64,000 nucleotides of DNA, taken from positions 99,198,832 through 99,262,831 of the forward strand of contig OU015495.1 of the NCBI GenBank assembly GCA_907164885.2, read 5' to 3'. The position numbers and the translations under genes were made by a program. The notes below the pieces were generated by a model. That model did no database searches, was not told where the DNA came from, and saw only the letters and a program-made list of their open reading frames with translations. Of the stretch, positions 37,362 through 49,555 are shown piece after piece; position 1 is the stretch's first letter; each line of letters begins with the position of its first letter. The DNA is from Dolomedes plantarius. Its lineage: Eukaryota > Arthropoda > Arachnida > Araneae > Dolomedidae.

Positions 37362-37911
37362 TTATTTATCATATTCTAGCTGAAAGTACTATAAATTCCT
37401 TATAATCATCTTGCTAATATTCGAAAGAATTACACAATCTACCTTAATCTTATGGTATTGTTTACCCAGAGCATGGAATATAAAGTAAGAGCATTTTTAA
37501 AGATTCCAAACAGGAACGTAGAACCTTTGAACCCACACCATGGGGTGGGGGAGGAAAATAATCTCGGGAGATACTCTATTATCTTATGCCCACGTGACTG
37601 TATGCTTTTATATATTTAATTTTACCCTAACGCGGTCTCGAAAATTTTATCCGCTTTTTTTTTCTCATCTACATTTACAATATCAGTCCTTCTACATAAT
37701 TAATATTTCTTACGAACGAAAGGAGCTCCCATTTAGCCGTTAACATCGTGCAACTAACAAGCACTAGATCGAAAGAAATATATATATAACAGAAAAGCAC
37801 TTTGGTGGGATCACGACCCCGTTGCAAGCCTAGTCTTTTGGTGTCCATCCAGACAGAGAGAATCGATGGACCAGGCATTGCTTTTTTTCCCCCTCGCTAT
37901 CCAGAGCAGCG

Positions 37912-37925
37912 GTTACCATGGCAAC
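37912..37925. promoter_or_regulatory. RFX X-box motif
   Basis: GTTACC-AT-GGCAAC fits the X-box consensus GTNRCC-NN-RGYAAC perfectly and is nearly palindromic. It sits in a less AT-rich patch (about 37790-38020). RFX factors drive ciliary genes in animals. No target gene is visible nearby. Confidence 0.4.
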
Positions 37926-38694
37926 TGCGTCCGATGTGTTTATTTTTGTTATTGTCGGGAAGCAGCAGTAGATGCCTTATATGTGTTTACCTGGCAAGTC
38001 TGGGAGAGAGAGAGGCAGGCTTGCACTGGTACGAATTTGTTTATTTCTAAAGAGCATGGACGCTTGTGAAACACAGGAAGGAAAGAATGGATGCAGGAGA
38101 TGCATACATTCATTTTTTTTTTCAAATCCAATTTTACTACTGGACTATGGTTGAAATATAAATAACTGCAATGTAACTGTACTGTAGTTAATTTCTTTTA
38201 TAAGAAGAGTACTAGAGTTTAATCGGATCCCATTTAGCATTGATTAAGGTACCTTGCACGGATAGTTGCACACATTTTGGCCTCTCATAACCATAAAAAT
38301 CATAACTAAAAAAAAGTTAAGACAGATATTACAACACAAAATGGAAATGAAAAACTGTGAATCAAATTTCTTCTTACACAGGAGAAAAATATCTTTTTAG
38401 CATAGATTACATAACAATAAATAAATACACAAAAGAAAAATAACAATATACACAAATAAATAACTAAAAAAATAACAAAAACACAAAAGGAAATAAATAA
38501 ATGGTAAAAAATAAAGAAAACTATATTTATAAAATTTTTGTTTAAGAAATTTGGAAAAAAATTTAAAAAAAAAGATATTTATGCGTTTTCGACAAAAAAA
38601 AATTTTTTCTTTTTCTTTTACGCAGTCAGGTGACGCTGTATCTCACTCTAACGTGATGAGAAATGTTAAAGCAAAGAACCTTTCTCAAAATTTA

Positions 38695-38698
<4 letters not shown>

Positions 38699-38747
<49 letters not shown>
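38699..38747. repeat. (AT)n microsatellite
   Basis: About 49 bp, ending at the left end of a pogo-like MITE. Confidence 0.95.
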
Positions 38748-38750
<3 letters not shown>

Positions 38751-38918
38751 TGGAATCTCGATCTATCGTTTTTCAAGGGACCGATTGAAATGAACGATTA
38801 ATGCGGAAAAACGATAGATGCGGAAACATAACAAAGCAATATGATCGTTGGGACTGGATAAAATGAACGACACATACGGAAAAACGACGGATCCGAAAAC
38901 GATGGATCGAGATTCCAC

Positions 38919-38920
<2 letters not shown>
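38748..38920. mobile_element. pogo/Tigger-like MITE
   Basis: 173 bp. Both ends read CAGTGGAATCTCGATC inward and the arms match at about 24 of 26 positions. The internal sequence has further GGAAAAACGA repeats in inverted order. It is inserted within a TA/TG microsatellite that continues on both sides (to 38972). Confidence 0.88.

Positions 38921-38972
<52 letters not shown>
38921..38972. repeat. (TG)n(TA)n microsatellite
   Basis: The other half of the tract interrupted by the MITE. Confidence 0.95.
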
Positions 38973-38975
<3 letters not shown>

Positions 38976-39386
38976 TTTTAAACAGCCAACCATTGCTAAA
39001 CTTAATGGTGGATTTTTTCAATAATTTTTAAAGTTACCATAATTTTTTTTAACCCCAACAGGAAAACCTTTACATCAGCAAATTGTCTATAAATAAAGGT
39101 TACTGTTAAAGAGAATCCTCTAGAATACCAAGTACAATATATTTACAAAAATACTTTGAAGCAAGAGAGATAATATGGAATACAGTGTACAAGGTAGGTT
39201 AAAGAGAAAACTGCTTAGTGACTTTTCTATCGCAAATTTCCTTCTAATTCTCAAATTGTTATCAAGAAACGTTAAATATGAAAATAATCCCAATCTCTTA
39301 TTTAACGCGTTGAAAGAAAAAAGGGAAAGAGGCCGATTGATTCAATAAGGAAATACGAAAAAATATATATATAAATTAAAAAAACA

Positions 39387-40144
39387 TAGTAATACCCCGA
39401 AGTTATGCGATAGGTGGGACCGATGAAAGTTCGTGTAAGTCGGAGTACAACATTGCATACAAATACACATAAATTTTGTCTAATTAAGATCAAGGATTTA
39501 CTAAAACACCAGTTTAAAGGGAAAATAATGCATTAACATCAAAATATTGTATTACATATTAATACTATACATATTTACAAGATATTAAAAAAATATGCTG
39601 ATGGTTTTAAAAAATTCATTAAGTAGTCTGCCGTATCAATGCCTATTTTTTTTTCGCGAAGAATTGCTTTGTCGTGATCACGTGATCTTAAGAGTCTATA
39701 TTCTCTAATATCTGTAACCCTTTCTCAATTGCACTGAGACCTTCTGTTTATCATTGTCATTAGGTTTTCTTTTAGAATTTTGGTCTGAAGTGTCAGATTC
39801 GTCAGTGATGCTTTGGTCACGCAATCTATGATATCATCCACTGTTAGCTCCTCAAGATGAGAATCCAACAGCTCGTTCACATCATCTCCATCGACTTCCA
39901 TATGTAATTGCCCAGCAATATTGATAACTTCTTCTATCACGCGAGCAATACGATCCGTTTCAGGCATTGTTTCCGTTTCATTTATTAATTTTTAAAAAAA
40001 TGTTGAACAAACTTTCCACTAGACACCATTTAAAGTTTTTTGGCAAATTTAATTCTATCTTCTATCTTGTCGGTATTTAAAATTTAAAAAAGTCAAAATC
40101 AAAAACCGCGTAACTCCGAGTTCACGTAAGTCGGGGTATTACTG
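39387..40144 (-). mobile_element. Tigger-type element remnant
   Basis: The right end, inverted, is CAGTAATACCCCGACTTACG and the left end is (C/T)AGTAATACCCCGAAGTTA. TA follows the right end at 40145-40146. At 758 bp it is a deletion derivative that keeps the 3' part of a transposase on the minus strand. Confidence 0.85.
39725..39967 (-). pseudogene. Tigger transposase C-terminal fragment
   Basis: An 80-residue open frame contains GDDVNELLDSHLEELTVDDI, which resembles the acidic helical C-terminal region of Tigger/jerky-type transposases (an ELL.SH.EELT.ED-like motif). The DDE core is absent. Its start codon is probably internal to the original protein. Confidence 0.7.
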
Positions 40145-40278
40145 TATTCTATTTATTAATTATGCCAATGATCCCCATTTCTGGATATTTTTTAAATTTT
40201 CTCCAAGACCCATTTTTAACCTTACACAGAATATTCTCTCGTATTTTTAAAACCTTTTTCCAGAAATTTTATATGCCT

Positions 40279-40295
40279 GTGTGTGTGTGTGTGTG

Positions 40296-40331
<36 letters not shown>
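40279..40331. repeat. (GT)n(AT)n microsatellite
   Basis: A compound tract immediately before a pogo-like MITE. Confidence 0.95.
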
Positions 40332-40335
<4 letters not shown>

Positions 40336-40524
40336 CAGAGTTGGCTCTCTGTTTAACGACGGTCTACTTAACGATGATCTCTATTTAAAGACGATATTTC
40401 CCAGTCCCGGCCCCTCCGACGTTATGGGAAATGTTATTTTTTCACAAATTCTGTTTAAGGGCGATCTCTACTTAAGGACGATTTTTCACGGTCCCTTGAA
40501 AGTCGTTAAACAGAGAGCCAACTG
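40336..40524. mobile_element. pogo-like MITE
   Basis: 189 bp. The left end is CAGAGTTGGCTCTCTGTTTA and the right end, inverted, is CAGTTGGCTCTCTGTTTAAC. Internal TTAACGA/TTTAAGGACGAT motifs are repeated in both halves. It is bounded by microsatellites on both sides. Confidence 0.88.
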
Positions 40525-40527
40525 TGT

Positions 40528-40530
<3 letters not shown>

Positions 40531-40591
<61 letters not shown>

Positions 40592-40593
40592 CA
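40531..40593. repeat. (CA)n(TA)n microsatellite
   Basis: A compound tract right of the MITE. Confidence 0.95.
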
Positions 40594-40909
40594 CAGCGAG
40601 GTTGACCAAAAATAAATAAATAAAACTGTTTTGTTTTGTTGTTTTTTTTAAATCCCCTTACATTTATTTATTGAGATAATTTATTTGAAAAATCTGCAAC
40701 CTCATACGTATCTGTCTGCAAAAGCTAAAAGTGTTTGCAATTAAAAGTATCTTCACACCATGCAAGTCTGGTATGACACGCGATGTTTACTAGTGTTGTT
40801 TCAAGCAAGGAAACTACTAAACTACAAATATATAATTCATGTTTTAGTTTTACTAAATTATAAGATCCTTAGAATAAAATTCCTTGAAAGCGGTAAATAA
40901 TTTATCTAT

Positions 40910-40922
40910 GGGGGGGGGGGGG
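40910..40922. repeat. poly(G) tract, 13 nt
   Basis: An uninterrupted run of G. Confidence 0.95.
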
Positions 40923-41231
40923 ATTTCCTTTGGAAAAAAAAATCAAATAATTTGCAGAAGCCGGAGTTCACCTGTAAAACCATTTTTCCCACTGCGATAC
41001 ATGAATACGAAGGAGTAAACAACTACACCACTCAGTCGGGATACCTGGAGGGGATTCTAGCAACGAATGCATGGAGATCTACTATACATGAACTGTGCTT
41101 CCCCCAAGAGAGGATTTTATGAATGGAATTTCATCGCATTTTCGTCACTTGCATGGGGGAAAATCGCAAATCCATCCCCTCATTATGCCAGAGACAGTCG
41201 GTATTTAAACTAACATCTTGATTGCCTGATG

Positions 41232-41300
41232 AGCTAGCTCATTCAGTTGGGTTTAGGTGTTTAGCATGCTAAGCTCTTACAACATTGGTTTTAGTGCTAA
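41232..41300 (+). repeat. tRNA-derived SINE head
   Basis: A pol III A-box-like TAGCTCATTCAGTTGGG is followed about 35 nt later by a degenerate B box TTGGTTTTAGTGC, in a tRNA-like layout with TAGCATGCTAAG in the anticodon-arm position. The B box is mutated and the acceptor stem does not pair clearly. It is a SINE head or tRNA relic rather than a working tRNA. Confidence 0.55.
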
Positions 41301-41419
41301 TATATATATATATATATAATTAATTCAAGTGCTCAGAGCAGTTGGCTATTAGTCAATTGCAATAAAAAGTAGAAAACAAAGTAACATTGAACCACAGCTG
41401 GATCCATTTTATGTTTATT

Positions 41420-41507
41420 ACTAGCTGAAAACCCGCACTTCGCTACGGAGTACATTCAAATTAAATACAACGGTCAATGTATGCAATTAATGCCTATATA
41501 TATACAC

Positions 41508-41584
<77 letters not shown>

Positions 41585-41591
41585 CACATAC

Positions 41592-41670
<79 letters not shown>

Positions 41671-42396
41671 CACACACATATATATATATTTATTTATTTA
41701 TAATAAATACGACGATCAATGTATACAATTGATGTAAAAAAACAAAAACAAAAATATATATTTATAAAAAAAATCGTAAGGGATATTTTTATAGACAAAA
41801 TAATTTAGAAGAAAATATTCAAATTAAATTAATAGGACATACTAAAGAATATAGTACAGTTAATATAGTAAAGTTTGAGGAACATATCTTTTATTGTATT
41901 TTAATATTTTTTCGGATAATGTCCAATCGTCTGCCTAGCAAGAAAGAAAAAATTTTTTTATCGTCTATTTAGTTGTTATGCACGTGGCGATAAATTTATT
42001 TAAAGTAGCAGAAAAAGAAATCACGTGATCAGCATTTAATAAATTAAATTCTAAAAGTTAATCTTTAAAAATTCACCAAAAATCAGAAAATAGAAGTAAA
42101 GATTCGAAAAATATCTCATTTTAAAGGAATTTTTATGATCGTTCTCGTGATATAAATTTTATAACCCTCAAATTATTATTTTAAATGCAAACTTAAAAAC
42201 AGTTACTAAAACAGCATAAAAATTTAATTTTAAAAAATCTAAGAAGAATGTTTCAAAAACCTTTCTTAGTGCACCCCTACACTACAAGAAGAATCGTCAT
42301 GCAAAATTTCAGCCCTTTAGGTCCAGCGGTTTGGTCTGTGCGTTGTATGTCAGTCAGTGAGTCAGTCAGTTACGGAACTGTTTTATATATATAGAT
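41420..42396. repeat. unclassified interspersed repeat (ACTAGCTGAAAACCCG...ATATAGAT)
   Basis: The left edge is ACTAGCTGAAAACCCGC and the right edge is TTTTATATATATAGAT, preceded by a GTCAGT tandem repeat (about 42349-42370). It contains a long CA/TA microsatellite (41492-41690). The edges resemble those of the 43770 and 49556 repeats. No coding was recognised. Confidence 0.55.
41492..41690. repeat. long (CA)n/(TA)n microsatellite
   Basis: About 200 bp of CA and TA dinucleotides. It explains the Tyr/Ile-only frames on both strands, which are not genes. Confidence 0.97.
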
Positions 42397-43211
42397 TATT
42401 GCAGGTGGCAGATTTAGAACATTCTTTTATGTTGATTCTACGTTTAAACCCTGCCCTAGGTTTTTTCTACGTTTAAACTCTGACCTAGGTCTTTATACGT
42501 GATACAAATAACCTTGTTATACCAGAATTTTAATACTAACAAATTGCACTTACTGGGGGAAAATATCAGAATCAAAATAATTTTTATTTACGTTACGAAT
42601 AATTACTAATACTTTAATATGATCACAATGATTTTAAATTTAATTATAAAATATTAGTTATAATTCATGGAGTATGTAAAACTACATTTTAAGAATGAAC
42701 TTTCAAATTCGATTCATTTCAAAAGCTAACAACAAATAAATTCAAACAAAAAACAACTGCGATTATATGACCTCTAAAGGTTTTTCTTTTTTCTTCTTCC
42801 TTCTAACATAAAAGCAGGTATTTATCCTTTATATTTTTCTTCTACATTTCTCTATTTTAAACCGCCTTTGTAAATATGTTTGTGGACCTCGAAATCGATG
42901 AAAATAATCCAAGCTCTCTGTCCTGCACGTATTGTGTTGGCAAACTGAAGATGGTGCATTTGTTGACAACGTCGATCTTCAATCCCGAAGTTAAGATAGG
43001 GACCGTTTTTATCAAAATCTTTATAATCAGAGATTAGTGAATGCCTATTTTTGGGTTCTACTCTTTGCTTATGATACTAGACATTTAAGTAAAGATTACG
43101 CATTTTTTAAATTTTCAAATTTTTCAGCAGTTAGTTTTTTTTAGACAGGTATTAAATTATTTGATACCTATGGTTAAAAAAAATTGTTAAATTAAACAGA
43201 TTTTTGAAACA

Positions 43212-43445
43212 CACGCGAATTGCATTCAAAAATATATTTTATAATGAAAAAAAAAAACAGAATTAAAAAACAATCTTTTTATTCTCTGTTCAGTAAATTA
43301 CTAAGAAGAAAATTTCCCACGGCTTACACGCCCATTGCATTTAAAAATATATTTTTAAATGGGGATAAAAACCAGAATTAAAAAACATAATCTTTTGATA
43401 ATCTGTTATCAGTAAATTACTAAGAGGAAAATTTCCCACGGCTTA
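43212..43445. repeat. tandem duplication, two units of about 117 bp
   Basis: Units 43212-43326 and 43327-43445 align throughout (ATTGCATT.AAAAATATATTT, CAGAATTAAAAAACA, CAGTAAATTACTAAGA), each ending TTTCCCACGGCTTA. Confidence 0.88.
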
Positions 43446-43769
43446 AGATTGGGACTGGTGATCTGCGCAGTCAACTAGTGAACCGCAGAAGTTCATCTGT
43501 AAAACCGTTTTCCTGCTCGAAGCCATGGATTTGTAAGAAAAACAACTACAAATTTAAAGCGAGAGTTGCGTAATATAGTATGTAATGCGATTACTAAATT
43601 TGTCGCGAGATGTGATGGTTTATCACTTTCATAATATTAAGAGGCTAGAAAAAGTGTTCCACAAGGTGATAAGTTTCACAGTCATGTAATTTATATGGGT
43701 CTTAATTCAATTTTCTACTAGAACTAGTTTCCGTGTACACACATAGATAGATATACGTATTAAATACAA

Positions 43770-44376
43770 ACTAGTTGATACCCGTCAAAACATGACGGCT
43801 AGATAGTAAATAAATGTACAAATACACAAATTAAACTCAACATCATTGCCAAATGTTGAAAATCACAATAATGCGCAGCAACAATTTAATGTGTTTAAGC
43901 TGCCATGTGCTTAGTGAGTATCTAAAGCCAGATTTAAAAATGTCACTGAGCATGCGCAGAAAGCAATTTTTTTTTTTTTAAATTGTAAATTATCGCTAAT
44001 TAAAGAGCGCGAAATAAACAATTTCCATCAGGTTTAATCTTGTATTTCACAAACATAAAAATAAAAATAGCACAGAGAGATCTTGAGAGAGTCCGCGGAA
44101 TAAACGTGTTTAATATTAAAACATGAACATTGTCAATGAGCATGCGCAGAAATAGCGTTTCTAAATCCAGATTTAAACATGCCACTGAGCATACGCAGAA
44201 AGCAATTTTTAATCGTAAATTATCGCTAATTAATAGAAATTGCGGTTACAAAAAACAAATTTGACAAATCTACAGATTACAATCTTTCGTTCAAGACCAA
44301 AATGAAGTAATCTGATGCAGTAGTTTTCTTTCACGGACTGCCCAAAAAGTCGGCTTAGCAACTTAAATATATAGAT
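43770..44376 (+). repeat. unclassified 607-bp interspersed repeat, copy A
   Basis: It starts ACTAGTTGATACCCGTC, followed by AAAACATGACGGCTAGATA, and ends ACTTAAATATATAGAT. It aligns along nearly its full length with 49556-50178. Inside, the subrepeat TGAGCATGCGCAGAAA occurs near 43951, 44138 and (with one change) 44187. No TIR, target duplication or coding was found. Confidence 0.8.
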
Positions 44377-45731
44377 AAGATACATAACGAAAAATTAAAT
44401 TTTTTTCCACAATATCAGGTTACATTTCTTCAATTTTTTAAGATATTAACCATACGACTTTATTTTTAAGTTTACTAATTTAAAATTAAAAAATTTTTTT
44501 TTTAAATTTATTATTTAAAATTAATAATCTTGAAGATTTCAGATCTTTTGATTCTATTTCTATGTTTGTGTCTTAATTTAAGTTCATCCCTTTTCTCTCT
44601 ATGTTATGACAATTTTTCATTTATTTAAATCTTTCTTTTCAGATTCTTTTTTAACGTTATGATATTTTCTTTTTAAAATTTAATCTCTTCTAATTTTAGA
44701 GGATTTTCTGCAAGTTTAAAAGCATCTATTTATTTTTCACCTGCATTCGATCACAATTCTATCACAAATCGGTGGTACTTCTTTCCTGTTGAAAAACGGT
44801 TCAGGTTCTCCTAGCGTCGAGTAACTTAATGTCTGTTGGGTATCCTAGTTAATTATATATTTTTTCACCCGTACTTATATAGAAGGATGTCCAGTGCCGA
44901 GGATTAAATTCTCAACTTTCAGATATATACGTTTAAAGATAATATTGGCACTACTGAGGAAGAGAAGTTATCATTATATGAGTTACTAGTGATTACGAGA
45001 GGTAAAAGAATATATAAACTCCTCGCAAATGGTTAAGAAACCAGGCAAAAGCTAGAAACGACCAGCAAAATATTTTTCAAAAAAACTGCCACTTCATTTT
45101 CTTATATTTTCATTGAGGTTTGCGAAATAAAATATTGAAAGCAAGTGAAGAAGATTTATATTTTGCTGAGGGCTTCATATTTGCTTAAAAAAACCACAAA
45201 TCTGCAATACTAAATGCTACAGATCGATGAAATTTTATAAAGTACCGAGATTGGGCAAAAGCATTGATGATTACTTATTCTGGGTACACCAGGAGATATG
45301 TGAAACATTAAGAGCAATAAAAATACCTTCCAAATAAGTAGTCTAGACAATACTTCGATGTCTAGACCTTTATTTCCCAACTGAGCGTCCACGAGCAGAG
45401 GAAAGTCTGGGTTTCTGAAGCTGAGAAATGCAAAGAAAAACGGCAATTTAAATTGCAGCTGTTAAAAATATTTATTGGAAATTCGCGCGCAAATCAGCGA
45501 GAAAACTAAACAAAAAATAATTCTACAGAAAAGAGGAAAGAGTGTTTTTGGAGCAATCTGAATACAAAGTCAGTCATGTCTAAGACATCTCTCTAGCATG
45601 ATGTGTATTTTTACTGTTAATGCGAGAGAGATTTTTTTAAGGATATAATTAAAGATATATTATTTTATAAATAAAAACAAATACCTTAAAGGCAAGAGAG
45701 ATAATCTATGATAAGAAATAGTGCATGGAAT

Positions 45732-45805
45732 GGAAGCATAGAGCTCTTGCGGTAAGAATACTTGTCACTTAACTGTGAGATTTTGGTTTGATTCCCTCAC
45801 TAGAG
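45732..45805 (+). repeat. tRNA-derived SINE head
   Basis: A tRNA-like block: GAGCTCTTGCGGTAAGAATA in the A-box/D-arm position, CTTGTCACTTAACTGTGAG in the anticodon-arm position and a near-consensus B box GGTTTGATTCC. The acceptor stem is not clear, so I call it a SINE head or a pseudo-tRNA. Confidence 0.6.
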
Positions 45806-46771
45806 AATTTTACATTATTTCTCGTAATAACTATTAAGACTGTCGAGATGAGATCAATGTAAATTTCTAAAAGTTTAAGGCTCTAGAACCTTCTAGTTGA
45901 AGAGAGATTGTTTCAGTAGGAAATGTGACAATACTACACTGGTACCCCAACTACAGAAAGAAAGAAAAATGACCATGAAAGGGGCACTGATGTCGGGAAA
46001 ACGTTTTCTTTGAGGCTATCAGTTACGGACCATAACAAAAATTCTGCTAAATAGGAAAAAAAAAAAATGTAAGTACGAGTAAACCGAAGGTTGGGTTACG
46101 TCATTGAAGTCCGAGACCATCAGAGTCTCAATGATTTTAAGTTTGAAGCTGTTACGTAAAAGTCCACCCGGATTCGAAGCTCTGTCTTTTGCAGTCTGTG
46201 TATTTCGAAAACAAGGTTAAAAGTCAAAACAGAGAAAAAAATAATTATTTAACACCTTTTTTAAAACATGAAGCTACATCTATGAACATATTTTGAAATT
46301 TTAGGAACGTTTTATTTTTTTAACTTTACTGCGGATATAGTACGAACCCCCAAAGTATATTCTAAAATATGCAGCCTGAGCCCGGATAAGGCTCGGACTC
46401 AGCCCGTCTCACCTAAATCCCACACTTCCATTTATTTCAATGGAGCGAACACAAGGTAATCAATACATTTAGAAAACGCGCTTCGAAAAAGTTTCCGAAA
46501 ACATTTGGCCTTTCAAAGAAAAAAAAAGGACTTCCAAATAAAGTAACTACTGGCAGAGCATCTAGTTCGTGTACAAAATAGGCTACGCGTAGATTAAACA
46601 TGAATTACGGACACTCGAATACCTCCAGTTTTGCGTACAGGGCTCAGTAAATATTATTTATCGTGCTGCAAACTTCCTCTCGCATTTATTTATACACAAG
46701 AGCACAACTCACATATAACAAGTTAATACATCGTACCGCGGACGACGAATTACTTACGTCATCTACGGGTT

Positions 46772-46782
46772 GGGGGGGGGGG
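46772..46782. repeat. poly(G) tract, 11 nt
   Basis: An uninterrupted run of G. Confidence 0.95.
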
Positions 46783-47361
46783 AGAAAAATTCTAATAAGC
46801 AGCGTCCGATCTAACGCATTTACTAATTACGCGATAGCGATCAATAGGTAAAGCTGTTTTTAGAAATGCGTCGCTCGGAAACCAAACTTAAAACTCAGTT
46901 ACAACATAACTATGGATAGATAGTATAACGAGGTGGGTGGAGAGAGAGAGACAGAGAGGAAGAAAAAAAAAAGGGTAAAATCTGAAGTAAAAATCAAATC
47001 AGTTTGAAAGGGTCGGCATTTTACACCACACGGGTTAATTATTTTAACTCACACTGTCTTGTGCAGCTCAGATAATGAATGTGGACTGTTTCTCTCAGCT
47101 ATGAATTCACGCACCGATAGCATTACACACATCGATTATATGAAATGCACAAGGTGGAATTCCAACACATTGAGCACCGGCATTTGTAGTGAGCTTTCCC
47201 TGAATAAGATTGGACTCTCAGAGAATGATATATCAAAATGTGGCTGTGTAAATGGCAAAAAAGGAATTTTATGAAAAAAGGAACGAAGGAAATAAAAATA
47301 TTTATAGTACGAAAAAACAAACAAACATGTATAAAGTAATTTATTAGGCCTCAAGCATAAA

Positions 47362-47659
47362 AGAGTGGTGCATCAATAATTGAATCGGTCATTTTGAAAA
47401 GGAGTCATCTCCCTTTTTAAAAATTTTTCCTGAGAAGCAAAAAACTATAACTCGCCTTCATGCATTATTAGTTAGACTAAATTTAGCATTTATTATGTTT
47501 ATAAGGCATCAATCCTGATGCAAAAATATAATTTGTTAATTTTTTTTAACTTGGGGGGGGGGGGGAGGGCAGAAAAGTTGGAGAAGAGTGGAGATGAGTT
47601 TTTGAAAAGTGGAGATGAATCCTTTTCAAAATGACCGATTCAATCATTAATGTACTCTT
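47362..47659. mobile_element. foldback/MITE-like element with about 55-bp inverted repeats
   Basis: Arms at about 47362-47418 and 47603-47659 pair well and share ATTGAATCGGTCATTTTGAA and AAGGA.TCATCTCC. The core includes a 13-nt poly(G) (47553-47565) and repeated GTGGAGATGA. Target duplications were not identified. Confidence 0.75.
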
Positions 47660-48216
47660 CATTGGCTGAATACGTGATGACTCGGAACAATTCGACAATT
47701 CCGGAATTTCGACAGGGAGAGAGTTTATACCTAAAACACTGAACTGCAGATTATCCATGTTAAAAGTAGAGAAAACAGGGATAATCCCAAAAGTATGCTG
47801 TAAAAAAACTAAACAAACAAAAAAAAGTATTAGTCAAAGATTTTAAATTATAGACACATAAAGATTTAAATGGAATACAGGTGAAATAATAATGATATCA
47901 ACATAGATTTTAGTTTCCACAAGGAAAAAAATCTGTTAGATTTCTTTGTTTACGTCCCATATTAACATTCTTTCGGACAACTTGTATGTAATGCCTAGAC
48001 TTTTTCTCTTTAGTAATAATAGGACAATCCGCCTGCGGTGAATCGAGAATTCAGTGTATCTCTACTAAAAAAATTATGAATTATTATTAATAGTCCCTGC
48101 CATATCCAGCTCTTTAAACTTTTCCCACCTGTTGCTGTGTCGAGAAATCTCGCCATATTATGGCCAGATTTCCTCAGAAATAGGTTTACCGCCCTTGTGT
48201 ATGTGTATGTGTACAA

Positions 48217-48539
48217 CAGGGGTGTCAAACTCGTGGCCCGCGGGCCGCATGCGGCCCGCGACGAACATTTTTGTGGCCCGGCCAATATATTGGCACACAA
48301 TAATATATAATAAAATAACCAACGCAGAATTATAATAAGATAGAAAGAATTCGCTAAATGTTTTTTAATGATATTCTTTTTTGCTGTTATTAAACAAAAG
48401 GCATATATTTATGTTGAATATACTGTAATTAGGTAAATAAACCTACGTTTCTATTAATATTGATTTTTTTTTTTGCGGCCCACATAAAGTTAAACCTTGT
48501 TTGTTTGGCCCAAGATAGCCTTTGAGTTTGACATCCCTG
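48217..48539. mobile_element. hAT-type MITE
   Basis: The termini are CAGGGGTGTCAAACTCGTGG and, inverted, CAGGGATGTCAAACTCAAAG. A perfect 8-bp duplication GTGTACAA lies at 48209-48216 and 48540-48547. The GGCCCGCGGGCC-type subterminal palindrome is typical of this hAT group. 323 bp. Confidence 0.95.
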
Positions 48540-48875
48540 GTGTACAACATTGCCTAAATTATGATATACAACGCTTGAAATATCTCAAAAGAGCTACTGA
48601 AATTTCTTTCTTCAAGATCTCTCTCGGTAAATTTTTGAAGATTATTTAAATAAGCAAGCACTTACAAATTTTATACTGTTATACTGAATACCGAGGAAAT
48701 AAAACTGTAATTCCCGGTCTGCTTATCCGTATTGTAAAAATAAATAAATAAATAAAATTTTTATTTATTTATTTTTTTTTTAAAGAAGAATTAAAAACAC
48801 CGTATAACAGCATATACTGTTCTTTTGAAATCGCAAAAATTGCGTTGCAGTTTTTCCTTCCTGGATGGGCTAAAC

Positions 48876-49470
48876 CAGAAGACTCGAAACATTTCAGCTT
48901 AAGGGCCACACTGACTCCTCCACTAAGACCCAAGGGCCAAGACCTAGCTAGCTAGCTCATCATACCAACATACTGTAGTTTTCCGCTCTCGACACTACTT
49001 ATCTGTGTGGAAAAAACATTCTTCAAAATGAAATATACAAAAAATATTTACAGATCCAAATTAACTGATGAGCATTTGATGTCGCAGCTGATACTTTCCA
49101 CTAGTAAACTTGATCCACAACTGCAAACAATTGTCAGTGGAAAGTTACAGCTACATAAATCTCATTAATCATAATTATATTGTTTAATTTCATTATGAAA
49201 ATTACCTATGTATGTCACTTTTTGTAAATTTTTAGGATTAATCTCATATCATCAATTACAGTTAGTGTTCAAATTCAATACGTATGTCAGTTATTGTGTT
49301 TCTTAATCGATCGTTAAATAAAAACATCTGATTATTATTTTGTATGATTTACTTACAGTGTAAATTTTACAATGTGATCAAAATAAACTACGGTGAGTCG
49401 GATGCCGGGCATGTCCGGCTCGCTACCACGGGCCGGTGTTGGCCCGCGAGCCGCAGTTTGGAGACCCCTG
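48876..49470 (+). mobile_element. hAT element, deleted, with transposase tail
   Basis: The right end, inverted, is CAGGGGTCTCCAAACTGCGG. The left end is a decayed CAGAAGACTCGAAACATT. Flanking 8-mers GGCTAAAC and AGCTAAAC match 7/8. It retains only the last part of the transposase gene. 595 bp. Confidence 0.85.
49017..49168 (+). pseudogene. hAT transposase C-terminal fragment
   Basis: An open stretch reads FFKMKYTKNIYRSKLTDEHL, then MSQLILSTSKLDPQLQTIVS, then a stop at 49166-49168. This is the hAT C-terminal dimerisation-region motif (FSKMK..KSKYRS.LTDEHL) of ZBED-like transposases. All upstream catalytic parts are missing or scrambled. Confidence 0.85.
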
Positions 49471-49555
49471 AGCTAAACGAATACTATTCATTACTTCCAC
49501 TGAGCAGGATAAGGTGGTGGGCGCTTAAAGTTGATCCCGAAGACCTTAAATTTCC

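Noticed and set aside
41474..41737. Overlapping Tyr/Ile and Cys/Val ORFs on both strands
   Set aside because: They are translations of a (CA)n/(TA)n microsatellite.
45732..45805. Functional tRNA gene
   Set aside because: The A/B boxes are recognisable, but the acceptor stem does not pair and the anticodon loop is irregular.
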